DNA from: an uncultured Aquincola sp.
GTDB taxonomy: Bacteria; Pseudomonadota; Gammaproteobacteria; Burkholderiales; Burkholderiaceae
Reading direction: 5' to 3'
Length of the DNA: 27,593 bases
Assembly (NCBI GenBank): GCA_937883885.1
Contig: CAKZXL010000411.1
Location: forward strand, 1-27,593
This document shows, in pieces, positions 1 through 7,989 of this stretch. Position numbers and translations under genes: made by a program. Every line of letters begins with the position of its first letter. Position 1 is the stretch's first letter. Under the pieces are notes generated by a model, which saw only the letters and a program-made list of their open reading frames with translations, had not been told where the DNA came from and searched no databases.

Positions 1-636
1 GAAGTGGCCCAGGTCCAGGGCCGCTCGATGCTGGTCAAGCGCCTGCAGCCACTGCCCATCGAGGCCGTGGTGCGCGGCTACCTGGCCGGCAGCGGCTGGG
101 CCGAATACCAGAAGACCGGCGAGGTCTGCGGTGTCAAGCTGCCCGCCGGCCTGAAGAACGCCAGCCGCCTGCCCGAGCCCATCTTCACCCCGGCCACCAA
201 GGCCGAGATGGGCGACCACGACGAGAACATCTCGTTCGAGAAGATGATCGAGGTGGTGGGCCGCGACCGTGCCGAGGCGGTGCGCCGCATCGCCATCGCG
301 CTGTACACCGAGGCGGCGGCCTACGCCCTCACCAAGGGCATCATCATCGCCGACACCAAGTTCGAGTTCGGCCTCGATGAAGACGGCACGCTGACGCTGA
401 TGGACGAAGTGCTGACGCCCGACTCCTCACGCTACTGGCCGGTGGAAAGCTACACCGAAGGTGTCAACCCGCCCAGCTACGACAAGCAGTTCGTGCGCGA
501 CTGGCTGGAGCAGGCGCAGGTTGATGGCCGCCCCTGGGGCAAGACCGCGCCGGCGCCCGCATTGCCGGCCGACGTCGTGGCCAAGACCGCCGACAAGTAC
601 CAGGAAGCCTTGCGGCGCCTCGTCGAGGCGGGCTGA
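1..636 (+). CDS. purC: Phosphoribosylaminoimidazole-succinocarboxamide synthase (SAICAR synthetase), 5' end missing
   Basis: The frame is open from the first base, so the gene starts upstream of the window; about 211 C-terminal residues are present. PurC joins CAIR and aspartate with ATP to make SAICAR in cytosolic purine synthesis. Visible family features are the early segment [14 protein letters not shown], the [17 protein letters not shown] stretch (substrate and nucleotide binding), [11 protein letters not shown] and [14 protein letters not shown], followed by the [14 protein letters not shown] tail. This is the long PurC type typical of proteobacteria other than the short E. coli form. 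purE and purK follow downstream, separated by two unrelated genes, so this is a loose purine cluster. Identification is secure. Confidence 0.96.
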   Translation, partial: EVAQVQGRSMLVKRLQPLPIEAVVRGYLAGSGWAEYQKTGEVCGVKLPAGLKNASRLPEPIFTPATKAEMGDHDENISFEKMIEVVGRDRAEAVRRIAIALYTEAAAYALTKGIIIADTKFEFGLDEDGTLTLMDEVLTPDSSRYWPVESYTEGVNPPSYDKQFVRDWLEQAQVDGRPWGKTAPAPALPADVVAKTADKYQEALRRLVEAG

Positions 637-647
637 GGGGCAGGCGC

Positions 648-1769
648 GTGGCCGTCATGCGCTCCCGACTGCTGACCCGCCTGGACGCCGCCATCGCCAA
701 GGCGCGCAACCCGGTGGAGGTGGCTTGCCTCAAAGCCGAGCGTGCCTGCTTCCTCGCCCGCCAGGGCCAGATGGCGCAGGCCCGGCTGCTGCGCGACGCG
801 CTGCACACCCAGTTCGCCTGGCGGCCACATGCGGCAGTGAGCGCCTGGCTCAGCCTGGCCGAAGGCCTGCACGACTACTACAGCCGCCTGGGCGGCTCGG
901 CCCGCGACCGCGTGATGCGGGCGCATGCGCTGTCGGGCGCGGCGCACCTGGCGCCGTTGCGGGCCTTGAGCGCTGCCTGGCTGGCCCACATGGACATGGC
1001 CAGCCACGACATGGCGCGCATGGTGCAGCACGTGCGCGAGGCACTGCTGGGTGCCCAGCCCGACCACCATTCGGCCCGCTCACGCGCCTGCCTGGTGGTG
1101 GCCTATGCGTACCACTTCGCGGGCGACGAAAACCGCGCCTTGCCCTGGTATGCCCGCTCGCGCATCCATGCCACGGCCGATGGCGACGAGGCGCACCTGT
1201 CGGCGCTGATGCACAACCAGGCTTCGCTGCGCGGCAACCAGGCCCGGCTGGCCGCCATGTTCGGCCAAGCTTCGCCCGAGGCCACGCGGCAGGCGCTGCT
1301 CAGCACCGAATCCATCACCCGCTTCGATGCCGGCATCGGCACTGCGGCGCTGGTGTCGCTGGTGCCGATGATGCAGGCCCAGCTGCTGACGCACGACGAG
1401 CGCTGGCCCGAGGCGCTGGCCCTGTTCGAGCTGCACTTCGACACCGCGATGGCCGACGGGCTGGAGCGCATGAAGCCCTGCTTCCTGGCCGACCGTGCCT
1501 GGTGCCGGCTGCAGATGGGCGAGCGCAAGCTGGCCGTGGCCGATGCCGAGGCGGCCGAACTCAGCCTGCGCCAACCCTGCGACCTGGACGACCGCGCACT
1601 GGCGCAGGCGCGGCTGGCGCAGGTCAAGGAGAGGCTGGGCGAAGCGCGTGAAGCCGCGCTGCTGCGTGAACGTGCCCGCAGCGACCTGCAGGCGCACCAT
1701 GTGGAGCAGCAACGCCTGGTGGCGCTGCTGGACGAAGCGCTGGCCGACATCGATCCGGCCACCGCCTAG
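648..1769 (+). CDS. Uncharacterised helical-repeat (TPR-like) protein
   Basis: This 373-residue protein starts with GTG 11 bases after purC; GAGGGG lies about six bases upstream. An in-frame ATG at 657 is an alternative start. The sequence is almost entirely alpha-helical and rich in Ala, Leu and Arg, with repeated helix-turn-helix units such as ALPWYARSRIHATADGDEAHLSALMH cut by short loops, which suggests a TPR-like solenoid. No signal peptide, membrane segment or catalytic motif is visible. It may be co-transcribed with purC. It converges with the cnoX-like gene, whose stop lies only a few bases away. I do not recognise a characterised family; a scaffold or protein-binding role is inference from the fold only. 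Confidence 0.75.
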   Translation: MAVMRSRLLTRLDAAIAKARNPVEVACLKAERACFLARQGQMAQARLLRDALHTQFAWRPHAAVSAWLSLAEGLHDYYSRLGGSARDRVMRAHALSGAAHLAPLRALSAAWLAHMDMASHDMARMVQHVREALLGAQPDHHSARSRACLVVAYAYHFAGDENRALPWYARSRIHATADGDEAHLSALMHNQASLRGNQARLAAMFGQASPEATRQALLSTESITRFDAGIGTAALVSLVPMMQAQLLTHDERWPEALALFELHFDTAMADGLERMKPCFLADRAWCRLQMGERKLAVADAEAAELSLRQPCDLDDRALAQARLAQVKERLGEAREAALLRERARSDLQAHHVEQQRLVALLDEALADIDPATA

Positions 1770-1775
1770 TGCTGC

Positions 1776-2717
1776 TTAAAACAGCGCCATGCTCAGCTTG
1801 CGCCGGTACTGGTCGACCACCGGGTCGGCCGGCGCGGCGGCCACCTTGCCGGTGAGCTCCAGCGTGCCCTTGGCCTCGGCCGCGGCGGGCTTGGGCGCGG
1901 GCTTGGTCATCAGCTCCAGGATGGCGACGTAGTTCTTGCGCGCCAGCTGGTCGGACCAGGCCTTGTCGCGCATGATGATCTCCAGCAGCTCGTCCATCGC
2001 CTCGGTGAAGCGGCCGGCCGCGAAATGCGTTTGCGCCAGCTCGAAGCGGGCGTCGAAGTCGCGCTTGTTGGTCTGGATGGCGGCGGCCAGCGCCTCGGCG
2101 CTGCGGGCCTGCGGCGCCTTCTCGGCGGCGGCCAGCCAGTGGCCCAGCGCCGCGATGCGGGCATCGGCCACGGCCTTGCTGGCCACCGGTTCCAGCGCGG
2201 CGCGGGCCTGCGCCACCAGGCCGCTTTCCAGCAGCAGCTTGACGTAGTCGCAGCGCACCGCGTCGTTGCCGGGGTCGATGGCCACCGCATGCTGCAGCTT
2301 GGCCAGCGCGGCGTCGGTGTCGCCTTCGGCAGCCAGTTCTTCGGCCTCTTCGGTCTCGTGCTCGGCTTCCAGTGCGTCTTCCGAGGGCACGTGCTTGTCC
2401 AGGAACTGGCGGATCTGCCCCTCAGGCAGCGCGCCGACGAAGCCGTCCACCGGCTGGCCCTGGTGGAACATGACGCAGAAGGGGATGGAGCGCACGCCGA
2501 AGGCCTGGCTCAGCTGGCCGGCGATCTCGGGCTGGTCATCGCTGTTGAGCTTGGCCAGCACGAAGCGGCCGGCGTACTCGGTTTCCAGCTTTTCCAGCAT
2601 GGGGCCCAGCGTGCGGCAGGGGCCGCACCACGGCGCCCAGATGTCCAGCAGCACGGGCTGCTGCATGGACGCCTGGATGAGGTCGGCCTCGAAGTTCTGG
2701 AGCGTGATGTCGATCAT
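1776..2717 (-). CDS. cnoX: Thioredoxin-TPR fusion, CnoX/YbbN-like chaperedoxin
   Basis: This 313-residue protein begins with a thioredoxin domain (about residues 1-110) with an intact WCGPC active site (Cys31, Cys34) and the SIPF cis-proline region. A helical TPR_19/TPR_20-type C-terminal part follows. That architecture and length match CnoX (YbbN), which protects unfolded proteins under oxidative (hypochlorous acid) stress and hands them to GroEL and DnaK. The E. coli protein lost the CxxC, whereas this one keeps it, so it should also be a competent thiol-disulfide oxidoreductase, like the Caulobacter type. An acidic linker (EDALEAEHETEEAEELAAE) joins the two parts. It is divergent from purE, with 17 bases between the ATG and the first possible purE start. 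Confidence 0.88.
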   Translation of the reverse strand: MIDITLQNFEADLIQASMQQPVLLDIWAPWCGPCRTLGPMLEKLETEYAGRFVLAKLNSDDQPEIAGQLSQAFGVRSIPFCVMFHQGQPVDGFVGALPEGQIRQFLDKHVPSEDALEAEHETEEAEELAAEGDTDAALAKLQHAVAIDPGNDAVRCDYVKLLLESGLVAQARAALEPVASKAVADARIAALGHWLAAAEKAPQARSAEALAAAIQTNKRDFDARFELAQTHFAAGRFTEAMDELLEIIMRDKAWSDQLARKNYVAILELMTKPAPKPAAAEAKGTLELTGKVAAAPADPVVDQYRRKLSMALF

Positions 2718-2745
2718 GGCAACGAGAGAGGTGAATGCGCACGCC

Positions 2746-2751
2746 TACAAT
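2746..2751 (+). promoter_or_regulatory. Candidate -10 element (TACAAT) for purE-purK
   Basis: TACAAT is a near-consensus -10 hexamer in the cnoX-purE gap. I see no good -35 sequence at the right distance. If it is used, transcription would begin near 2758. That would leave the upstream ATG at 2735 outside the message and support the TTG start of purE at 2783. Confidence 0.35.
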
Positions 2752-2782
2752 TCAAGGCTTCCTGCAATCCACGGAGCGGCCC

Positions 2783-3280
2783 TTGAACAGCGCAGCGCCC
2801 GTGGTCGGTGTGGTGATGGGTTCCAGCAGCGACTGGGACACCATGCAACACGCGGCCGCGATTCTCGCCGAGTTCGGCGTTCCTCACGAAGCCCGGGTCG
2901 TCTCGGCCCACCGCATGCCCGACGACATGTTCGCCTACGCCGAAAGCGCGCAGGCGCGGGGCCTGCAAGCCATCATCGCCGGTGCCGGCGGTGCCGCGCA
3001 CCTGCCCGGCATGCTGGCCGCCAAGACGGTGGTGCCGGTGCTGGGCGTGCCGGTGGCCAGCCGCCACCTGCAAGGCGTCGATTCGCTGCACTCCATCGTG
3101 CAGATGCCCAAGGGCATTCCGGTGGCCACCTTCGCCATCGGCACCGCCGGGGCGGGCAATGCCGCGCTGTTCGCGGTGGCCATGCTGGCCAACCGTGACG
3201 AAGCCCTGCGCGCCAGGCTCGAAGCCTTCCGCGCGCGCCAGACCGAAGCCGCCCGCGCGATGACGCAGGAGCTGAAGTGA
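2783..3280 (+). CDS. purE: N5-carboxyaminoimidazole ribonucleotide mutase, catalytic subunit
   Basis: PurE converts N5-CAIR to CAIR in purine synthesis. The protein shows the class I motifs [17 protein letters not shown] (catalytic His) and [13 protein letters not shown] chose the TTG at 2783 (165 residues, starting LNSAAPVVG) because GGAG lies six bases upstream and the length matches the family. The in-frame ATG at 2735 would add 16 non-conserved residues and sits upstream of a likely -10 element. purK follows with a 4-base GTGA overlap, so the two are translationally coupled, as expected for enzymes of consecutive steps. Confidence 0.93.
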   Translation: MNSAAPVVGVVMGSSSDWDTMQHAAAILAEFGVPHEARVVSAHRMPDDMFAYAESAQARGLQAIIAGAGGAAHLPGMLAAKTVVPVLGVPVASRHLQGVDSLHSIVQMPKGIPVATFAIGTAGAGNAALFAVAMLANRDEALRARLEAFRARQTEAARAMTQELK

Positions 3281-4455
3281 CCGCGGCTGCCACCTTGCCG
3301 GCGGCGCTGCTGCCCGGTGCCACGCTGGGCGTGATGGGCGGCGGCCAGCTGGGCCGCATGTTCGTGCATGCCGCCCAGGCCATGGGCTATGCCACCGCGG
3401 TGCTGGAAGCCGATGCCACCAGCCCGGCCGGTCAGGCTTCGCAGCACCAGGTGCTGGCGGCCTACACCGACGAGCACGGTCTGGCGCAGCTGGCCGGTCT
3501 GTCGGCCGCCATCACCACCGAATTCGAGAACGTGCCGGCGCAGGCGCTGCAGGCCCTGGCCGCGCAGCGCTTCGTGGCGCCGGCTGCAGCCGCCGTGGCG
3601 GTGTGCCAGGACCGCGCGGCCGAGAAGGCCCACTTCCAAAGCTGCGGCGTGCCCTGCGCGCCGTATGCGGTCATCGAGTCGGCCGAGCAACTGGCCGCGG
3701 TGGCCGATGCGCTGCTGCCCGGCATCCTGAAGACCGCGCGGCTGGGCTACGACGGCAAGGGCCAGGCGCGTGTGCGCAACCGCGACGAATTGGCCGCCGC
3801 CTGGGCCGCGATGAAGCAGGCGCCCTGCGTGCTGGAGCAGATGCTGCCGCTCGAGCGCGAGATCAGCGTGGTGCTGGCCCGCGGTGCCGATGGCGCCTGC
3901 GTGGAGCTGCCGGTGCAGCAGAACCTGCACCGCGACGGCATCCTGGCCGTCACCCAGGTGCCCGCGCCCGACGTGCCCGAGGCGCTGCAGCGCCAGGCGG
4001 TGGACTGCGCGCGCGCGGTGGCCGCCTCGCTGCAGTACGTGGGTGTGCTGTGCGTCGAGTTCTTCGTGCTGGCCGATGGCCGGCTGGTGGCCAACGAGAT
4101 GGCGCCGCGGCCACACAACTCGGGCCACTACAGCATCGACGCCTGCGACGTGTCGCAGTTCGAGCTGCAGGTGCGCACGCTGGCCGGCCTGCCGCTGGTG
4201 GCGCCGCGGCTGCATTCGCCGTCGGTGATGCTCAACCTGCTGGGCGACCTCTGGTTCGACGAGCAGGGCCGTGAACGCGATCCGGCCTGGGCCGGCGTGC
4301 TGGCGCTGCCCGGCGTGCACCTGCACCTGTACGGCAAGGCCGAGCCGCGCCGCGGCCGCAAGATGGGCCACCTCACCGTCACCGCCGCCAGCGCGACGCA
4401 GGCCCGTGCCACCGCGCTGCAGGCCGCCGCGGTGCTGGGCCTGCCGGCCTTTTGA
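3277..4455 (+). CDS. purK: N5-carboxyaminoimidazole ribonucleotide synthase
   Basis: PurK is an ATP-grasp enzyme that makes N5-CAIR from AIR, bicarbonate and ATP and supplies PurE. The 392-residue protein opens with the nucleotide-binding-like loop [12 protein letters not shown] and has the family segments [21 protein letters not shown] (ATP-grasp glycine-rich loop), [14 protein letters not shown], and the metal/ATP region [26 protein letters not shown]. The start is GTG overlapping the purE stop codon. Length and motifs are normal. The next gene again overlaps or abuts this one, so purE-purK-sua5 reads as one operon. Confidence 0.95.
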   Translation: MTAAATLPAALLPGATLGVMGGGQLGRMFVHAAQAMGYATAVLEADATSPAGQASQHQVLAAYTDEHGLAQLAGLSAAITTEFENVPAQALQALAAQRFVAPAAAAVAVCQDRAAEKAHFQSCGVPCAPYAVIESAEQLAAVADALLPGILKTARLGYDGKGQARVRNRDELAAAWAAMKQAPCVLEQMLPLEREISVVLARGADGACVELPVQQNLHRDGILAVTQVPAPDVPEALQRQAVDCARAVAASLQYVGVLCVEFFVLADGRLVANEMAPRPHNSGHYSIDACDVSQFELQVRTLAGLPLVAPRLHSPSVMLNLLGDLWFDEQGRERDPAWAGVLALPGVHLHLYGKAEPRRGRKMGHLTVTAASATQARATALQAAAVLGLPAF

Positions 4456-4466
4456 CCCGCACCGCC

Positions 4467-5474
4467 ATGCTGTTGGACGCGCAGGACCCGGCGGCCATCG
4501 CCGCCGCCGCCGACCGGCTGGCCGCCGGTGAGCTGGTGGCCTTTCCCACCGAAACGGTGTATGGCCTGGGCGCCCGCGCCGACGACGACGCCGCCACTGC
4601 GCAGATCTTCGCCGCCAAGGGCCGGCCCACCGGCCATCCGCTGATCGTGCATGTGCATGAGCCGGCCGCCGCGGCGGCCTGGGCCGCCGAATGGCCGGCG
4701 CTGGCGCAGCGTCTGGCCGCGGCCTTCTGGCCCGGGCCGCTGACGCTGATCTTGCGGCGCGCGCCCGGCCTGGGCGAGGCCGCCGCGGGCGGCCAATCCA
4801 GCATCGGGCTGCGTTGCCCCTCGCACCCGGTGGCGCAGTCGCTGCTGCGTGCGGCGGCCGAGCGCGGCGTGCGCGGCGTGGCCGCGCCCAGCGCCAACCG
4901 CTTCGGCCGTGTCAGCCCCACCACGGCGTCGCATGTGCAGGCCGAGTTCGACGACACGCTGACGGTGCTGGACGGCGGCGCCTGCGACGTGGGCATCGAG
5001 TCGGCCATCGTCGACTGCTCACGCGGGCGGCCGGTGCTGCTGCGGCCCGGTGCACTCACGCGCGAGCAGATCGAGCAGGCCGCCGGCCAGCCGCTGGCCG
5101 CGCCCGATGCCGATGCGCCGCGGGCCTCGGGCACGCTGGCTTCGCACTACGCGCCGCGCGCCAAGGTGCGGCTGATGCCCACGGCCGCGCTGCGTGAGGC
5201 GCTGAAGGTGTTTGCCGAGGCCGCGAAGGCCGGCAACACCCGCTCACCGGCCGGCAAAACGCTGGCGGTATATTGCCGCACCTTCCAGCCCGGCCCCGGG
5301 GCCGCGCTGGTGCAACGGATGCCTGACGATCCCGCGCTGGCCGCGCACGAGCTGTTCGCCACCTTGCGCGCGCTGGACGATGCCGGCGTGTCGCTGATCT
5401 GGGTCGAGATGCCGCCGCCCGGCACGGCCTGGGACGGCGTCCGCGACCGGCTGCAGCGCGCCGCGGCCGAATGA
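4467..5474 (+). CDS. tsaC: L-threonylcarbamoyladenylate synthase, Sua5 type
   Basis: The protein has an N-terminal YrdC/Sua5 domain (about residues 10-200), with FPTETVYGLGARADD, FAAKGRPTGHPLIVH, FWPGPLTLIL and APSANRFGRVSPT, and a C-terminal Sua5 domain of about 110 residues after the ASGTLASHYAPRAKV linker. It makes threonylcarbamoyl-AMP from threonine, bicarbonate and ATP for the tRNA t6A37 modification. The extra domain makes it Sua5-like (about 335 residues) rather than the short TsaC/YrdC. I prefer the ATG at 4467; a TTG at 4452 overlapping the purK stop is a possible coupled start. It appears to be the last gene of the purE operon. Confidence 0.92.
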   Translation: MLLDAQDPAAIAAAADRLAAGELVAFPTETVYGLGARADDDAATAQIFAAKGRPTGHPLIVHVHEPAAAAAWAAEWPALAQRLAAAFWPGPLTLILRRAPGLGEAAAGGQSSIGLRCPSHPVAQSLLRAAAERGVRGVAAPSANRFGRVSPTTASHVQAEFDDTLTVLDGGACDVGIESAIVDCSRGRPVLLRPGALTREQIEQAAGQPLAAPDADAPRASGTLASHYAPRAKVRLMPTAALREALKVFAEAAKAGNTRSPAGKTLAVYCRTFQPGPGAALVQRMPDDPALAAHELFATLRALDDAGVSLIWVEMPPPGTAWDGVRDRLQRAAAE

Positions 5475-5502
5475 ACACCGCCCCCATCCCTACGGAGAAT
5501 CG

Positions 5503-6558
5503 ATGAACTTCAAGTCCCTTTGCCGCGGTGCCGCGGCTGCCGGTGTGGTGGCGCTGCTGTCCGCCTGCGGCGGCGGCCAGGTCGACGATTACAGCCCGGC
5601 CAGCATCTACGCCTTCGGGGACGAGCAGAGCCTGCTGACCAACGACGCGAGCCGCCCCAACAACGGCCGCAAGTACAGCGTGAACCTGGCCGACACCACC
5701 GACACCACCGACCTGGAATGCACGACCTACCCGCTGTGGACCCAGCTGGTGGCCTCGGGCTTCGGCCGCGTGTTCGACCAGTGCCGCAGCAGCACCGCCA
5801 AGGCCACGGCCTTCATGCGCGCCACGCCGCTGGCCAAGGTGGCTGACCTGGACGGGCAGATCGCGGGCACCGTCACCGGCACCAACAGCAGCACCGGCGC
5901 CATCACCTTCGTCGACAAGGACCTGGCCACCATGATGGTCGGCACCTACGACATGCTGGAGCTGTACGGCCGCGTGGTGGGCAAGACCACCGCCCTGGCC
6001 AATGCGCTGGGCAGCAACTACGACGCCGTGGTCACCGGCGGCACGCTCACCTATGACCAGGCGGTGGCCGAAGCCACCAAGCGCGGCGAGCAATGGGCCG
6101 CGGTGCAGAACCGCGTGGCCAATGCCGGCGCCCGCGTGCTGGTGGTGACGATCCCCGACCTGTCGTTCTCGCCGATGGCGATTGCCGACCAGGCCGCGGC
6201 CGACGCCGACAGCACCATCACCGACAAGCGCCGCCGCCAGCTGCTCAAGGACATGACCACGGCCTACAACCTGGCCATGCGCAAGAACCAGATCAACGAC
6301 GGCCGGCTGATCGGCATGGTGCTGGGCGACACCGAGCAGGACTCGATGGTGCGCTTTCCGGGCAGCTACGGCCTGAGCAACGTGGTCGACGCCGTGTGCA
6401 CCACCGCGCTGCCCAACTGCACCACCGCCACCGTGATCTCGGCGGCCACCGACAAGGCCACCCAGTGGCTGTGGGCCGACGCCTATCGCATGGGCATCGA
6501 GTACCAGCGCCGCATGGGCGACCTGGCGTACTACCGGGCCAACAACAACCCGTTCTGA
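5503..6558 (+). CDS. Lipoprotein of an SGNH/GDSL-hydrolase-like family
   Basis: The 351-residue protein has a lipoprotein signal peptide with lipobox LLSAC and the modified Cys at position 22; the next residues are Gly, so outer-membrane sorting is expected. RBS GGAGA lies six bases before ATG. After it comes YAFGDEQSLL, which occupies the place of the GDSL nucleophile block. The serine is displaced (GDE-Q-S), and the C-terminal block reads LWADAYRMG where relatives of the family usually carry a DxxH. Asn- and Thr-rich stretches follow (DTTDTTD). It may be an esterase-like cell-envelope protein, but activity is uncertain with the canonical catalytic residues not evident. It is the last chromosomal gene before the ICE. 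Confidence 0.75.
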   Translation: MNFKSLCRGAAAAGVVALLSACGGGQVDDYSPASIYAFGDEQSLLTNDASRPNNGRKYSVNLADTTDTTDLECTTYPLWTQLVASGFGRVFDQCRSSTAKATAFMRATPLAKVADLDGQIAGTVTGTNSSTGAITFVDKDLATMMVGTYDMLELYGRVVGKTTALANALGSNYDAVVTGGTLTYDQAVAEATKRGEQWAAVQNRVANAGARVLVVTIPDLSFSPMAIADQAAADADSTITDKRRRQLLKDMTTAYNLAMRKNQINDGRLIGMVLGDTEQDSMVRFPGSYGLSNVVDAVCTTALPNCTTATVISAATDKATQWLWADAYRMGIEYQRRMGDLAYYRANNNPF

Positions 6559-6586
6559 TCGACCGGCGCTGCGCCGGATCGCCAAG

Positions 6587-6611
6587 GGGCCGCTTCCTAG
6601 CGGCCCTTTTT
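6587..6611 (+). terminator. Rho-independent terminator of the lipoprotein gene
   Basis: A perfect 7-bp stem (GGGCCGC, loop TTCCTA, GCGGCCC) is followed directly by five T. A smaller hairpin (CCGGCG-CTG-CGCCGG, 6563-6577) precedes it. The T-tract is also the first part of the ICE attachment core. Confidence 0.85.
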
Positions 6612-6614
6612 CAT
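6607..6614. other. Candidate attL core of a Tn4371-family ICE (TTTTTCAT)
   Basis: TTTTTCAT is, from memory of the family, the 8-bp direct repeat left at Tn4371-type ICE ends. It is located between the last chromosomal gene and the integrase, as expected for a left end. The matching right-end copy is outside the window, so the claim rests on the core sequence and position. Confidence 0.75.
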
Positions 6615-6789
6615 TTCACCATGACTCCAGCACCGAACTTTGCTGGACTACGCCGAAGCCCGATACAGCAGGTTTATCAATAACTTAGGCGAGTCCAACA
6701 TATGCCGGTGCTTTCCGAAACCTGACCCGGCTTCCCCTCTGATGGCCCCTACATGGCTCTTGGGAATCGGGTCTTTCCGAGGAGTCATC
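6615..6789 (+). promoter_or_regulatory. ICE left-end and integrase leader
   Basis: This 175-base stretch between attL and int contains an inverted repeat CCAGCA-N8-TGCTGG (6627-6646), a possible recombinase or regulator site, and an AT-rich patch (TTTATCAATAACTT, about 6671-6684) where the int promoter may lie. I do not see a convincing -35/-10 pair. The good RBS GAGGAG (6779-6784) decides the int start. Confidence 0.4.
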
Positions 6790-7989
6790 GTGGCAAAACT
6801 CAAGCTCACCAAGTCCGCAGTCGATGCGGCACAACCCCAGGCGCAGGCCGTCGAACTCCGGGACACGCTGGTGCCCGGCTTCCTGTGCAAGGTTACACCA
6901 GCGGGCCGCAAGGTGTTCATGCTCCAGTACCGCACGAACGCTGGCGAGCGGCGCAAGCCCGCCCTGGGCCTGTACGGGGAACTGACCGTCGAGCAGGCCC
7001 GCTCGCTGGCCCAGGAATGGCTGGCCGAGGTGCGCCGGGGCGGCGACCCCAGCGCGGCCAAGGCCGCCGCCCGTTCAGCCCCCACGGTCAAGGAGCTGTG
7101 TACCAAGTTCATGGAGGATTACTCCAAGCAGCGCAACAAGCCCAGCACCCAGCGCGGGTATCAGGCCGTCATCGACCGCTGCATCGTTCCGATGCTGGGC
7201 CGTTTGAAGGTCCAGGACGTGAAGCGCCCGGACGTGGCCACGGCGATGAAGAAGATGGCGCACAAGCCGGCCGAGGCCAACCGTGCTTTCAGCGTGATGC
7301 GCAAGATGTTCAACCTGGCCGAGGTGTGGGGCCACCGGCCTGACGGCACCAACCCCTGCCGCCACGTCCCGATGTACCCCAACGGCAAGGCCACCCACCT
7401 CATCAGCGACGAGGACATGGGCAAGCTGTTTCGGCGACTGGAGCACATCGAAGCCGAGGGTCTGGAGAACTACGTCATCCCGCTGGCGATCCGCCTTCAA
7501 TTCGAGTTCGCCGGCCGCCGCTCCGAAATCGTGACGCTCCGATGGGATTGGGTGGACCTGGACAACCGCCGCGTGGTCTGGCCGGACAGCAAGACGGGCG
7601 GCATGTCCAAGCCCATGAGCGAGGAAGCCTATCGACTGCTCTCGACGGCGCCACGGCAGGAAGGCACTCCCTATGTGCTGCCGTCTCCAAGCCATCCCGG
7701 CAAGCACCTGACCACGGGCGAGTATTACGGCGGCTGGAGCCGCGCCCTCAAGGCGGCGGGCGCCACGCACGTCGGCACGCATGGCATCCGCCACCGCTCC
7801 GCGACCGACATTGCCAACTCGGGCATCCCGGTCAAGGTCGGCATGGCGCTGACGGCGCACAAGACCGTGGCGATGTTCATGCGCTACGTCCACACCGAGG
7901 ACGATCCGGTGCGCAAGGCGGCCGAGCTGGTGGCGAACCGGCGCAAGACGATCACCGAGGCGCAGCGGCCTGCGGAGGTGGCTGCATGA
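6790..7989 (+). CDS. int: Tyrosine recombinase, ICE integrase (Tn4371 family)
   Basis: This site-specific recombinase integrates and excises the ICE. I chose the GTG at 6790 (399 residues, VAKLKLTKSAVDAAQ) because GAGGAG stands five bases upstream; the frame stays open further upstream but without coding character. The N-terminal arm-binding domain (about 1-95) and SAM-like core-binding domain (about 105-190) precede the catalytic domain. Catalytic residues visible are Arg244 (GRRSE), His331 and Arg334 (HGIR), His357 (TAHKT) and the nucleophile Tyr366 (MRYVH). It lies just inside attL, the usual place in Tn4371-like elements. The stop overlaps the ATG of the following nuclease gene. Confidence 0.93.
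   Translation: MAKLKLTKSAVDAAQPQAQAVELRDTLVPGFLCKVTPAGRKVFMLQYRTNAGERRKPALGLYGELTVEQARSLAQEWLAEVRRGGDPSAAKAAARSAPTVKELCTKFMEDYSKQRNKPSTQRGYQAVIDRCIVPMLGRLKVQDVKRPDVATAMKKMAHKPAEANRAFSVMRKMFNLAEVWGHRPDGTNPCRHVPMYPNGKATHLISDEDMGKLFRRLEHIEAEGLENYVIPLAIRLQFEFAGRRSEIVTLRWDWVDLDNRRVVWPDSKTGGMSKPMSEEAYRLLSTAPRQEGTPYVLPSPSHPGKHLTTGEYYGGWSRALKAAGATHVGTHGIRHRSATDIANSGIPVKVGMALTAHKTVAMFMRYVHTEDDPVRKAAELVANRRKTITEAQRPAEVAA

Noticed and set aside
2935..6585. Long minus-strand frames opposite purK, sua5 and the lipoprotein gene
   Set aside because: They are low-complexity, His/Arg/Ala-rich translations of the antisense strand of well-identified genes, typical of high-GC DNA.
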